A stretch of 64,000 bases of DNA from Reinekea sp. G2M2-21 (GTDB lineage Bacteria; Pseudomonadota; Gammaproteobacteria; Pseudomonadales; Natronospirillaceae). Position numbers and translations under genes: made by a program. The notes under the pieces are model-generated. The model ran no database searches, was not told the DNA's origin, and saw only the letters and a list, made by a program, of their open reading frames with translations. This document shows positions 18,768 to 26,878 of this stretch, in pieces (within the stretch, counting starts at the first letter, position 1; the number at the start of each line of letters is the position of its first letter). The stretch is from contig NZ_JADPQG010000006.1 in the NCBI RefSeq assembly GCF_015687175.1, positions 124,001 through 188,000 of the forward strand, written 5' to 3'.

Positions 18768-19175
18768 TTAGTTCTTCGACTTTACATAAAGTACCAAACT
18801 ATGGTCGACAATTTCCAAACCATGCTCTTCGGCAATCTGATGCTGACGCTCTTCGATGACTGAATCCACAAACTCGATCACTTCGCCGGTTTGGACGTTC
18901 ACCATATGATCGTGATGTTCTTCTGACGCTAACTCATAAATGGCGTGGTTACCGTCAAAGTTATGCTTGCGGATCAAGCCGGCAGCTTCAAACTGGGTCA
19001 ACACACGGTATACAGTGGCCAATCCGACATCTTCCCCAGAATCCTGCAGGGACTTATAAATGTCTTCTGCGCTGAGATGCCCGCCTTCTTCGCCTTCAAA
19101 CATCTGCAGAATTTTCACTCGGGGCAACGTGACCTTGAGCCCAGCATTTTTTAATTCCTGATTTTGTATAGCCAC
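18768..19175 (-). CDS. fur: ferric uptake regulator Fur
   Basis: A 135-residue iron-responsive repressor. The winged-helix domain starts LKNAGLKVTLPRVKILQMF, with recognition segment GLATVYRVLTQFEAAGLI. The metal and dimer region includes HHDHMVNVQTGEVIEF. The usual Cys-X2-Cys zinc pair after HDHM is absent (VNVQTGEV instead of xCxxC), as in Fur of many pseudomonads. The start is the GTG at 19175, with GGAG upstream; an earlier ATG would add 18 residues unlike Fur. Divergent from bamE, the classical arrangement. Confidence 0.95.
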   Translation of the reverse strand: MAIQNQELKNAGLKVTLPRVKILQMFEGEEGGHLSAEDIYKSLQDSGEDVGLATVYRVLTQFEAAGLIRKHNFDGNHAIYELASEEHHDHMVNVQTGEVIEFVDSVIEERQHQIAEEHGLEIVDHSLVLYVKSKN

Positions 19176-19227
19176 CTTCTCGTCTCCGAATATGTGTGTA
19201 CAATGCTCGGTTTCATGCAAACCGACC

Positions 19228-19548
19228 ATGAGGTTAACGTTCTTGAGTGCTAGATTAACAAAAACAGTCCTGCTTTGCTTCGTTGCTATGTCAATAACTG
19301 GGTGTAGTATTTTGAAACCCTATGAAGCGGAATTGGGTCAGGGCAATTTCATTCGAGAAGAACAGATTGACCAGCTAGAGGTTGGGCAAACACCAAAGCA
19401 GGTGCTGTTTCTGTTGGGCACTCCACTTTTGACGGGGGAAGCTCGGGAAACTCGCTGGAATTACCCACTTAAAGATGAACAATCCGGATATGAGATCCTG
19501 TCCATTCAGTTTGAAAATGGCTTGGTTTCGAACATCACTCGTCAGTAA
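19228..19548 (+). CDS. bamE: outer membrane assembly lipoprotein BamE (SmpA/OmlA)
   Basis: A 106-residue lipoprotein of the Bam complex for outer-membrane barrel insertion. The signal ends in the lipobox SITGC. The mature domain has the BamE pattern GNFIREEQIDQLEVGQTPKQ, then VLFLLGTPLL and RWNYPLK. The ATG at 19228 is chosen as the start of the signal peptide. It lies 52 bases from the fur start, so the two share a divergent promoter region. Confidence 0.93.
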   Translation: MRLTFLSARLTKTVLLCFVAMSITGCSILKPYEAELGQGNFIREEQIDQLEVGQTPKQVLFLLGTPLLTGEARETRWNYPLKDEQSGYEILSIQFENGLVSNITRQ

Positions 19549-19686
19549 ATCTGAACCTTGCAAGCGCTAGGGTCTTGTCTGACCCTGGCAATGTAGATTC
19601 AACTGGGCAGTCTCATTACGCTTCAAGACTGAGCCGAGAGCGAAAACAACTCTTTTTGTTACGGAATAACGACAAAATTCAGCATT

Positions 19687-19986
19687 TCATTCCTTCTTAT
19701 TTTTTGCTGCACGGTTTAATCGGGCCTGTTTCGGATCAATCAGCAGTGGGCGGTATATCTCGACACGATCACCTTCGCGGAGAATTTCTTCATTTACTTT
19801 GGCAACTTTTCGGCCAAAAAGCCCCATCGCCGACTGTTCAATATCCAACCCCGGGAATTCCTTGTCAATGCCACTTTGTAACGCAGCCTGCAACAAAGTG
19901 CACCCTTCCGGCACTTCAACTTCTACTATTAACTGTTTCTCTGGTGTTGCGTAGGCAACTTCTACTTTAATGAGCTTTGCGTGCAT
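19687..19986 (-). CDS. rnfH: RnfH family ubiquitin-like protein (RatB)
   Basis: A 99-residue beta-grasp protein of UPF0125. It has VEVAYATPEKQLIVEVEVPEG at its start and VGIFG-type motif AMGLFGRKVAKV, and ends in a lysine-rich tail after GDRVEIYRPLLIDPKQARL. Its function is unsettled; it is nearly always encoded with ratA, here 12 bases downstream of it. Converges with bamE. Confidence 0.92.
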   Translation of the reverse strand: MHAKLIKVEVAYATPEKQLIVEVEVPEGCTLLQAALQSGIDKEFPGLDIEQSAMGLFGRKVAKVNEEILREGDRVEIYRPLLIDPKQARLNRAAKNKKE

Positions 19987-19998
19987 ATTGTTGTCCTG

Positions 19999-20430
19999 CT
20001 AGGAGTAGATAGTGTGGGCGCGATCCACAAAAGAACCCACCATACTGTCGGCAATCTGTTTAAAGAGCGCACTGAACGCCATCATTTTCAAACCCTTGGC
20101 AGCAGAAAAAGTCAGATCCAGACTGACTTTACAGCCCGTGTCGTGCAGTGCTTTGACCTGCCAGATACCATTCAGATATTCCAGCGGCCCTTGTTCCAGA
20201 TTCATTTCAATCCGGCTTGGGTAGGTAAGCTGGTTGCGGGTAATCAGGGTTTTCTCAAACCCGGCCTTTTTTACCACCAGTCGACCGAGCATCTCAGTTT
20301 CTGATTGCTCAAGGATTTCCGCAGCACTAACACCCTCCAGAAACTCAGGGTAGGCTTCAATATCGTTAATTAACGAATACAGTTTTTCCGCCGGAACTAA
20401 CACCAGAGCGGAGCGATGAATTTCAATCAT
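19999..20430 (-). CDS. ratA: RatA, START-like coenzyme Q-binding / ribosome-associated protein
   Basis: A 143-residue polyketide cyclase/START-fold protein (Coq10 family). It begins IEIHRSALVLVPAEKLYSLI and contains DIEAYPEFL, the family hallmark. Members bind quinones or, for E. coli RatA, were reported to interfere with 70S association. The ATG at 20430 is the family start. It overlaps the stop of the upstream membrane-protein gene (ATGA), so the two are translationally coupled. The usual divergent partner smpB is not here. Confidence 0.93.
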   Translation of the reverse strand: MIEIHRSALVLVPAEKLYSLINDIEAYPEFLEGVSAAEILEQSETEMLGRLVVKKAGFEKTLITRNQLTYPSRIEMNLEQGPLEYLNGIWQVKALHDTGCKVSLDLTFSAAKGLKMMAFSALFKQIADSMVGSFVDRAHTIYS

Positions 20431-21818
20431 AATCCAGGAAATATTGCCCGTTTTTTCACCCATCGATACAGGCGAACAATTAACATTAACACCACAAGCG
20501 AAAGCATCACTTGTGGTAAGCTGAGTGCCAGCAGACTGAGCGTCGCGCGGGCGAATACTAACCCAAGCACCAGAGGGACAACAAACCTTAACACCAGGCG
20601 CCAGAGAAAATAACGGAAACCACCATGGGGGTTCACTTGCTGCAATACCCGGTTTGGCCAGACGATCCAACCCACCCATATTGCGATACCTGCAGTTATG
20701 GTCGGGATGATCACACCCTGCCCGATCCTCTGGACCACTTCATAAATCGGCTTGCCATACCAGGTAAGCGGAGAATATACATCATGTGAAAACACCAAAA
20801 CGCCACTGAGTACAACCACACCGCATACGGTTGCTGCCAGTAGCCATTGTCTCAGCGACACATTCGACTCTTGAGCGACCAATAGTAGCAACGGCAAACT
20901 ACTTGCCAAACCCACCATACACAGCATGGTGAGCCACAGAGCAACATCGAAGGGCAAAGAGTCGGCACTCTGCAGGGAGTTCACCAATGATCGCAGCACG
21001 TTGCCTGCGTCCAGCCCACTGCCATTGAGGGCTGCCAGCCACTCCCATGAGATCGACAACATCGCCAAACCGAACAATAGATCAAACAATTGCACCAGGA
21101 TGATCACCCTGGCCGTAGGTAAGCGATCCGATATTTTTGTGCCCAACACATACCAAACCAGCAGTCCCACCATAGATGAGGTTAGTGCGTGTTGCATGGC
21201 GGCTAGAATGTCGTCCCATTGCAATGCTGGCCATTGCAGGCTCAAAAACAGCGGTACGAACTTTGGAATACAGTAGAGGATAAACATAAAAAGAATAGGG
21301 ATAAGCATAACGAATATGGCGGCAATACCGTGCCAGGCGAGCCCGCCCAGCAGCATCAACAAAATGCCTTGCGCAATAACGAAGCTCATAATTCGGTAAA
21401 TATCCTGACTTTGCTCGAACCAGTAAAGGTTTTGGTCCAGCGGTCGCAACCCCAACAATTCTCCTTGCAGGCCGTCGATGCCGAATATCAGCGCCCACGC
21501 GGTGTTAAATAAGTTGGTGGACATCACAAAAACCACGGCCATCAAGAGAATTCCGAATGCCAACCGAGCCCAAGATCGGTTTAATACCAAAAAACTGAAT
21601 TCAAACGGTGTTACCCGATACAATCGGCCAGCAACCAGCTCCGCTTGCAAAACCGGTAGAATAAACAGCAGTTTGAGAAAGGCGTAAAACAACAGGAAGC
21701 TTCCGTTTCCGTGTTGTGAGACCAACGTTGGGAGGATGAGACCATCCGACAGACCAACCTGAGTCCCAACCAGTAAAGCAATCAGTAATACCAAATTCAC
21801 ATACAGTTCCCGAAACAC
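20427..21818 (-). CDS. divergent NSS-family (SLC6-like) membrane protein
   Basis: 463 residues with about 12 hydrophobic segments. The N terminus aligns by eye with helices 1-2 of neurotransmitter:sodium symporters: VGLSDGLILP where the family has VGLGNIWRFP, followed by HGNGSFLLFYAFLKLLFILP where it has NGGGAFLLPYLI, and then ELVAGR for ELALGQ. The unwound Gly-Asn-x-Trp-Arg-Phe-Pro segment that forms the sodium and substrate sites is therefore altered. It may have changed specificity or lost transport. The stop overlaps the ratA start. An ordinary transporter role cannot be assumed. Confidence 0.65.
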   Translation of the reverse strand: MFRELYVNLVLLIALLVGTQVGLSDGLILPTLVSQHGNGSFLLFYAFLKLLFILPVLQAELVAGRLYRVTPFEFSFLVLNRSWARLAFGILLMAVVFVMSTNLFNTAWALIFGIDGLQGELLGLRPLDQNLYWFEQSQDIYRIMSFVIAQGILLMLLGGLAWHGIAAIFVMLIPILFMFILYCIPKFVPLFLSLQWPALQWDDILAAMQHALTSSMVGLLVWYVLGTKISDRLPTARVIILVQLFDLLFGLAMLSISWEWLAALNGSGLDAGNVLRSLVNSLQSADSLPFDVALWLTMLCMVGLASSLPLLLLVAQESNVSLRQWLLAATVCGVVVLSGVLVFSHDVYSPLTWYGKPIYEVVQRIGQGVIIPTITAGIAIWVGWIVWPNRVLQQVNPHGGFRYFLWRLVLRFVVPLVLGLVFARATLSLLALSLPQVMLSLVVLMLIVRLYRWVKKRAIFPGL

Positions 21819-21933
21819 CCATTTGATCGGTCATACACGTGGGACCTGCCGGACAGGTCCCTGATTGGACTGACATTATCCAGACGTCCAAGCCGCTGCT
21901 ATACTGCAGCAATCTTAGAAAGATAGAAAGCAC

Positions 21934-22623
21934 ATGGCAGAACAGCAATACGACTTACTTTTTAGCGGACAATGTCTTGAAGGCCACTATGTCGATTTCG
22001 TCAAAGCGGACCTGCAAACTCTGTTTAAAGCCAACCAAGGCTATATCGATGGTCTGTTTACCGGTCAGGAACAGATCATCAAACGTAAAGTTGATAAGGC
22101 AACGGCCATTAAATTCCAGCAGGCTTTTAAAAAAGCGGGCGCCAAACTGACGGTTAAAGTTCACAATCCATCGGCCCAGCCTATCACACCCACTGTAAAT
22201 GCAGCTGCTGCACCAGAATCTAAATCCGTACCGAACCGCCCAGTTCAGCCGCAGGTGCCAGCAGGGATTCCAGCTCAGTTAGGAACGACCACAGCAGTTG
22301 CTCCAGGCGAAAATGCCGATGAACTCATAGAACATCACCAGCCTGATATTAAAGCGCCAACGACCATCCCCAGCTGGGATGTTAGCGCTCCGGGCGCGGT
22401 GCTGGGAGGTGAAACCCCCTTTGTGCCAGCGAATATCGATACCAGTGATTTATCGGTTGCCGCCCCGGGTGCTGACCTGATCATTCATTCCGGGTTCGAA
22501 GAGCCCACTCCGGTCATTAATACTGAAGCTATCTCGTTGGCAGATCCTGGCGCGACTATCGATACGTTGGACGATCACCAAGCGCCAGTGCGAGTCGATA
22601 TCAGCCACCTGAGCCTCGAATGA
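21934..22623 (+). CDS. hypothetical protein with conserved N-terminal module and repeated PGA-type tail motifs
   Basis: 229 residues, soluble. About residues 4-75 form a conserved small module (YDLLFSGQ..GHYVDFVKADLQTLFK..LFTGQEQIIKRKVD..KAGAKL) seen at the N terminus of many uncharacterised gammaproteobacterial proteins. A proline/alanine-rich linker follows (about 80-140). The tail has spaced repeats: WDVSAPGAVL, LSVAAPGADL, ISLADPGATI and the final VDISHLSLE. The repeats may be short peptide ligands for a partner protein; that is inference. Ribosome start ATG at 21934. It stands between the NSS-like gene (divergent) and a convergent TauE permease. Confidence 0.75.
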   Translation: MAEQQYDLLFSGQCLEGHYVDFVKADLQTLFKANQGYIDGLFTGQEQIIKRKVDKATAIKFQQAFKKAGAKLTVKVHNPSAQPITPTVNAAAAPESKSVPNRPVQPQVPAGIPAQLGTTTAVAPGENADELIEHHQPDIKAPTTIPSWDVSAPGAVLGGETPFVPANIDTSDLSVAAPGADLIIHSGFEEPTPVINTEAISLADPGATIDTLDDHQAPVRVDISHLSLE

Positions 22624-22638
22624 GCTGTTTACCACTAT

Positions 22639-23394
22639 TTATAGCAATGCCGCCAAACTGGCGGCCACGGTCATTAAAAACAAAAACCATTTCATAAAAC
22701 GCTGACTCACTCGTAACGCCAATCGAACGCCAACGCGTGCACCGACCATAGTCGCCATCGCCAGAACAATTCCGGGCAACCAAGCCACCTGACCTCGGGC
22801 AATAAAAACTGCCAGCGCAACCGACGTAAAGGCGGCGGTACAGAGCATCTTCAATGCATTGGTTTTTACCAAGTCATAACGCAGACTGCCGCCAATGGCG
22901 GCGATTAAGACAAAACCAACACCAGCCTGCACGAAGCCGCCATAAATACCCGCTGCGAACAGAATCCACCATGCGCCTGATGACTGCTTTACCGTGAGAC
23001 TCTTCTCCTCCGGGCCCGGAAAAACGGTAGATGGCCGGAACAGGATAACCACAGACATTGAGATCATCGTCCCCAGTAAGACAGGTTTTAAAAGCGACGG
23101 CGGGAGATAGGAGGCCAACCCCGAACCCAATAATCCTCCCCCCAACACCGGCAACAGAATACCTTTCAAGTCGTACAATGGCAGCTGCCCATGCTGATTG
23201 AAACCGCGCATACCCACCAGAGACTGCATAAAGACGCCCACACGATTGGTGGCATTGGCGACATCCGCGGGTAAACCGAGAATCATCAAAGCAGGCAATG
23301 TCAAATTAGAACCGCCACCGGCCAGTGTGTTAATGATCCCGGCAATAAATCCAGTGATAGTCAGCAGCGCAAGCATAAACCAAGACAGTTCCAT
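22639..23394 (-). CDS. TauE/SafE family membrane permease
   Basis: A 251-residue, about 8-helix inner-membrane protein with the duplicated TauE/SafE pattern. The first half has GFIAGIINTLAGGGSNLTLP and LPADVANATNRVG. The second half has GIYGGFVQAGVGFVLI and LVKTNALKML. The family exports or imports small sulfur-containing anions and other organic anions (sulfite, taurine-derived, sulfoacetate); substrate here unknown. No sulfur-metabolism neighbour gives a clue. Confidence 0.88.
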   Translation of the reverse strand: MELSWFMLALLTITGFIAGIINTLAGGGSNLTLPALMILGLPADVANATNRVGVFMQSLVGMRGFNQHGQLPLYDLKGILLPVLGGGLLGSGLASYLPPSLLKPVLLGTMISMSVVILFRPSTVFPGPEEKSLTVKQSSGAWWILFAAGIYGGFVQAGVGFVLIAAIGGSLRYDLVKTNALKMLCTAAFTSVALAVFIARGQVAWLPGIVLAMATMVGARVGVRLALRVSQRFMKWFLFLMTVAASLAALL

Positions 23395-23449
23395 GACTCG
23401 ACCTTATCATTTCGAAGGGGGCGACATTACCAGTACTGACGGTTCCGGG

Positions 23450-23719
23450 CTACCCAACTTTAAGCCGAGATTCGAAGGTGTGCGACACCTGCTGCTGTAA
23501 TAGAAATGCGTCAAACAGCAATTGATGAGGTAATCCGAGACTCAGGCTGATTTTCCAGAGGTCATCGCGCAAATGATCTTCCGCCCTCAATAACGCGTCC
23601 GCACGATACTGCAAACTGGCTGAAAATTCACTTTTCGCAAATGCCCGTTCCAGGGTTGAGCGCAGATCTGTCTGGGGGACCTGTAATGCATGCAGTAAAA
23701 AGGATTGAATGATGTTCAT
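23450..23719 (-). CDS. small hypothetical helical protein
   Basis: An 89-residue protein without recognised family. It is predicted largely alpha-helical (NIIQSFLLHALQVPQ, then RSTLERAFAKSEFSASLQYRA and a second helical half). The start is the ATG at 23719, preceded by the strong ribosome site GGGAGGT; an ATG seven codons earlier has none. Soluble, with no signal or membrane segment. Same strand as the TauE gene, 55 bases upstream of it. Confidence 0.6.
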   Translation of the reverse strand: MNIIQSFLLHALQVPQTDLRSTLERAFAKSEFSASLQYRADALLRAEDHLRDDLWKISLSLGLPHQLLFDAFLLQQQVSHTFESRLKVG

Positions 23720-23740
23720 AATGACCTCCCAAATGAACAC

Positions 23741-24242
23741 TTGCGAGGCAGCGACACGGTTTTGTGTGCGGTGCGCTTTAGCTGCTTTTATATACCGCTC
23801 GCAAGTGACACTCTAAATCAGCGGTTTCAATGCCAAAAACTATATCAACAAATTTCGATATAGACAAAGTATTATTTTAGTCACCACAGACCAAAACCAC
23901 GCTGCGCTGCAAAAAGTCGCGGTCAACTAAATCTGAAACGGGTATCGGCACGTAATTTGAGATGCCTACAGCAATACGTCAATCCGTCACCAACTGAGGT
24001 TGAGGCCAATGCTCCGATAATGACTCTTGCTTTGGAACGGTAGGCAAATTAGGCTCAACGACCAAAGATTGTTATCTGCAAAGGCAAGCGGTTAAAGCCG
24101 ACTAGTGGCAAGGCAACTGAGTCAGAAACATTGACGTGTACTATTCGTTTACATCTTGCCGTCAGCAACTCATTCACGGTTAGCGGCAATGATATGAACA
24201 TAGATAGTCCTAATCGATACCTCAATCAACAGGGACAAAAGC
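23741..24242. other. 500-base spacer before folM
   Basis: No gene supported. A 61-codon plus frame (24131-24316) overlaps the folM start in another frame and is taken as a shadow. No terminator or operator was recognised; the promoters of folMX and of the small minus-strand gene should lie here. Confidence 0.4.
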
Positions 24243-24944
24243 ATGCCACACATGGTCATTACCGGAGCAAGTCGCCGACTGGGTTTATTCCTGACCGAAC
24301 AATTTCTGTTGGCTGACTGGCGGGTAACCGCCATTACACGCAGCCCAAGTGACGCCCTTCTCGGTCTGGCACAAAGCAACTTGCGACTGGTCAGTGCGGA
24401 TTACAGTCATACCGAAAATTTTGCAGCCTTGGTGCAGGAAATTGGCGAGGACGCCATCGACTTGCTGTTTCACAACGCGTCGTATTTTGCGCCAGACGCT
24501 GATGAGACGAGCGAAGCGCTCGACCAGATGGATCAAATGCTGAAAACTCATGTCGCGCTGCCGATGTTTCTGAATAACGCACTTACGGGACAGCTCAAGC
24601 AATCAGCAAACGCCAATATCATTCATATGACCGATATCTATGTCGACAATCCGAATAGCCGTTTCAGTCACTATTGCGCCTCCAAAGCTGCCCTGGAAAA
24701 CCTGTCAAAATCCTTTGCCAAAAGGTTAGCGCCAGAAGTCCGGGTCAATTCGATTCAGCCTGGCGCGCTCAAGTTTCTGCCAGAACACAGCGATGCCGCA
24801 AAACAAGCGGTGTTGTCAGCAGCGCTAATTCAACAGGAAGCTGGATTCGAGCCAATCTATCAGACGATTCAGTTTATTCTCAACAATCCATTCATTACCG
24901 GTACCGCCATAAAAGTAGACGGTGGCCGGTCCATTTGCCGATAA
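24243..24944 (+). CDS. folM: dihydromonapterin reductase (FolM-type SDR)
   Basis: A 233-residue short-chain dehydrogenase. It has the variant cofactor motif TGASRRLG typical of FolM/pteridine reductases, NNAS-equivalent HNAS, catalytic YCASK and the terminal GTAIKVDGGRS. FolM reduces dihydromonapterin to tetrahydromonapterin with NADPH. Placement directly before folX and opposite folE supports this over a generic SDR. Start ATG at 24243 after GGGACAAAAGC (weak ribosome site). Confidence 0.9.
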   Translation: MPHMVITGASRRLGLFLTEQFLLADWRVTAITRSPSDALLGLAQSNLRLVSADYSHTENFAALVQEIGEDAIDLLFHNASYFAPDADETSEALDQMDQMLKTHVALPMFLNNALTGQLKQSANANIIHMTDIYVDNPNSRFSHYCASKAALENLSKSFAKRLAPEVRVNSIQPGALKFLPEHSDAAKQAVLSAALIQQEAGFEPIYQTIQFILNNPFITGTAIKVDGGRSICR

Positions 24945-24953
24945 AGGAACCCC

Positions 24954-25319
24954 ATGCGAACAGCCATCATCAATATCAAGAATCTGCGTCTGCGCACATA
25001 CATTGGCTTTAATCCGGAAGAACTCGAAAAACAACAGGATGTGGTCATCAATGCTGAAATCCACTACCCGGCTGACCAGGCGCTGGAAACCGACAGCGAG
25101 TCAAACGCGGTCAATTATAAGGACATAACCAAAAAGATGATTCAGCATGTAGAACAAGGACAATTCAAATTGCTGGAAAAACTGGCGGGCGATTTACTCG
25201 ATATTGCGCAAACACATCCGGATGTGCTCTTTGCGAGGGTATCGGTGGACAAACCGCATGCGTTGCGGTTTGCAGATTCCGTTTCCATTACGATGGAAAG
25301 TCATTCACGAGCGGGTTAA
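24954..25319 (+). CDS. folX: dihydroneopterin triphosphate 2'-epimerase
   Basis: A 121-residue protein of the FolB/FolX aldolase-epimerase fold (IINIKNLRLRTYIGFNPEE, then VNYKDITKKM, LLEKLAGDLLDI). It isomerises dihydroneopterin triphosphate to the monapterin form. FolX is favoured over FolB because of the FolM neighbour and the family-typical FNPEELEKQQDV stretch. It begins nine bases after folM and is probably co-transcribed. A convergent terminator hairpin overlaps its stop. Confidence 0.9.
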   Translation: MRTAIINIKNLRLRTYIGFNPEELEKQQDVVINAEIHYPADQALETDSESNAVNYKDITKKMIQHVEQGQFKLLEKLAGDLLDIAQTHPDVLFARVSVDKPHALRFADSVSITMESHSRAG

Positions 25320-25327
25320 CCCCGCTC
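25309..25327. terminator. convergent terminator hairpin between folX and folE
   Basis: GAGCGGG-TTAAC-CCCGCTC (7-bp stem) covers the folX stop codon and ends three bases before the folE stop. No long T run, so termination strength is uncertain. Confidence 0.5.
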
Positions 25328-25329
25328 TG

Positions 25330-25971
25330 TTAGCGGACGAAGTCTCGTCGCAAGTCTCGGTCCGCCAAGAATTGGCCGCCCAGCGACAGGGTTTCTGTGG
25401 ATGAGGTACTGTCCATGACCCCGCGCGCTTTCACACAATAATGTGTAGCGTTGATTTTGACCGCCACATCTTCAGTACCCAACAGCGTTTGCAACGCAAC
25501 CAGCACCTGCTGATTCAATCGTTCCTGAACCTGTGGTCGCTGTGCGAAAAAGCGGACAATCCGGTTGATTTTGGACAAACCTATGATGGTTTTGCCCGGT
25601 ATATAGGCCACATCGGCTTTGCCATCGATAGTCACAAAATGGTGTTCACAGGTACTGGTCAGATCGATATCTTTTACCCGAATCATTTCTGATGCAGACA
25701 TTTTGTTTTCGATCAGTGTAATTTTGGGAAAGTGCTCATAATCCAAACCGGAGAACACTTCATTGACATACATTTTGGCGATGCGATGAGGAGTTTCTGC
25801 GAGACTGTCGTCAGCTAAGTCCAGCGCCAAGACACCCATCACTTCAGTCATCAACGACTCAATACGTGCCACCCGATCTTGCTTAGACAATGTCTGTTCA
25901 AGCATCGGAGTTTCCAATCCCAGTTCAATTAATCGATTGCGAACAGCGATTGCTTCGGCGGATATTGCCAT
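25330..25971 (-). CDS. folE: GTP cyclohydrolase I
   Basis: A 213-residue zinc enzyme that converts GTP to dihydroneopterin triphosphate. Zinc ligands lie in [14 protein letters not shown] and HYCVKARGV. Other signatures are [32 protein letters not shown] and [13 protein letters not shown]. It supplies the substrate of FolX, so folE, folX and folM make a compact tetrahydromonapterin module; in Pseudomonas this pterin is the cofactor of phenylalanine hydroxylase. phhA is not in the window. Confidence 0.95.
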   Translation of the reverse strand: MAISAEAIAVRNRLIELGLETPMLEQTLSKQDRVARIESLMTEVMGVLALDLADDSLAETPHRIAKMYVNEVFSGLDYEHFPKITLIENKMSASEMIRVKDIDLTSTCEHHFVTIDGKADVAYIPGKTIIGLSKINRIVRFFAQRPQVQERLNQQVLVALQTLLGTEDVAVKINATHYCVKARGVMDSTSSTETLSLGGQFLADRDLRRDFVR

Positions 25972-26112
25972 AATTTTCTGTACCTACTGAATTTGCGTTT
26001 TTCGTCGAGCATCGCCACCGGAGGCTTTTGGCGACAGACACAATTGATGCCGCCATCGGCGAGTTAGCGCGCCATAATATCATATCCGCCGGCAAATAAA
26101 TCCATGCAGAGA

Positions 26113-26670
26113 CTACGGGTTTTCAACACGCGATAAGCGCGCTTTTCCGTAATTTGAGCTGATGTATTCGGGTTCTTCAACAGCGGAGCGTTGGTTGATG
26201 ATACGGGTCATGACAAAAAACAGATTGGTCAGCACATTCGTGTATCTTGGTAAAGTTGGAGGTACCGACACTCCTTCTAGGTCCAGCCGAACCAATAGTC
26301 TGGTTACTTTCTTGCTCAGGCTCCGGCAATAATGCAATGGCACCACCGCGCCGACGCCACGAGGTAGGACAAATTTCCGGTCATCAGCCACCAGCAACTG
26401 CTTAAGCTGGCTATAAATGTCCTTAAGCTCGACCAATTCAACGTCACCAATCGCGCAACGTCCACGAATGGAGCCATTCAAATCAAACATCTTAGGTTGA
26501 ATATCAAACAACACTTGCTGCAAGTCTGCATCCCTTTCGATGCAGGCACTGCCAGCCAAACCGACCTGCGTGCACAACTCATCAGTTAAAATCTCGAAAT
26601 CACACAGATTTGATGTTTCGTAAATGAACGGATAACTCATTTCATCAACGTCGCCATTAAATTTGAACAC
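26113..26670 (-). CDS. divergent PduO-type ATP:cob(I)alamin adenosyltransferase
   Basis: 185 residues. The C-terminal half matches the PduO/MMAB family by eye: MFDLNGSI, FVLPRGVGAVVPLHYCRSLSKKVTRLL, and PRYTNVLTNLFFVMTRIIN followed by EE. The N-terminal motif usually YTRxGDxG is not recognisable (YPFIYETSNLCDFEILTDEL instead), so cofactor binding may differ. The start is probably the GTG at 26670, with GAGGAGA seven bases upstream; the frame can extend 14 residues to 26712. It is divergent from the riboswitch-controlled btuFCD operon, which supports a role in converting imported corrinoid to adenosylcobalamin. Confidence 0.75.
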   Translation of the reverse strand: MFKFNGDVDEMSYPFIYETSNLCDFEILTDELCTQVGLAGSACIERDADLQQVLFDIQPKMFDLNGSIRGRCAIGDVELVELKDIYSQLKQLLVADDRKFVLPRGVGAVVPLHYCRSLSKKVTRLLVRLDLEGVSVPPTLPRYTNVLTNLFFVMTRIINQRSAVEEPEYISSNYGKARLSRVENP

Positions 26671-26756
26671 AGGGGATCTCCTCAGGGCTGTTGGACCAAA
26701 ATGGAATGACATAAATACATTGACTTAACCACCCTTTCCTTGTCCAATTCGCGCCT

Positions 26757-26845
26757 GCTCATACGGAATGCGGTTAGAATCCGCAGCGGACGCGCCACTG
26801 TAATTAACAGTTTATGTTATTAGCCAGGAGACGTGAGCTACACAA
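26757..26845 (+). promoter_or_regulatory. cobalamin riboswitch
   Basis: The conserved core is visible in order: GGAAT, GGTTAGAATCC, GCAGCGGACGCGCCACTG, TAA and the B12 box TAGCCAGGAGACGTGAGC (26820-26838). The closing stem P1 is GCTCA (26757-26761) with TGAGC (26834-26838). About 30 bases downstream, GTCT-TACAGG-AGAC can hide the ribosome site AGGAG (26868-26872) before the ATG at 26879, so translation block on cobalamin binding is the likely mechanism (inference). It belongs to the plus-strand btuFCD operon. Confidence 0.88.
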
Positions 26846-26878
26846 TTTTATACTGTACGCGTCTTACAGGAGACACAG

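Noticed and set aside
24131-24316. 61-codon frame before folM
   Set aside because: Overlaps the folM start in another frame; no ribosome site.
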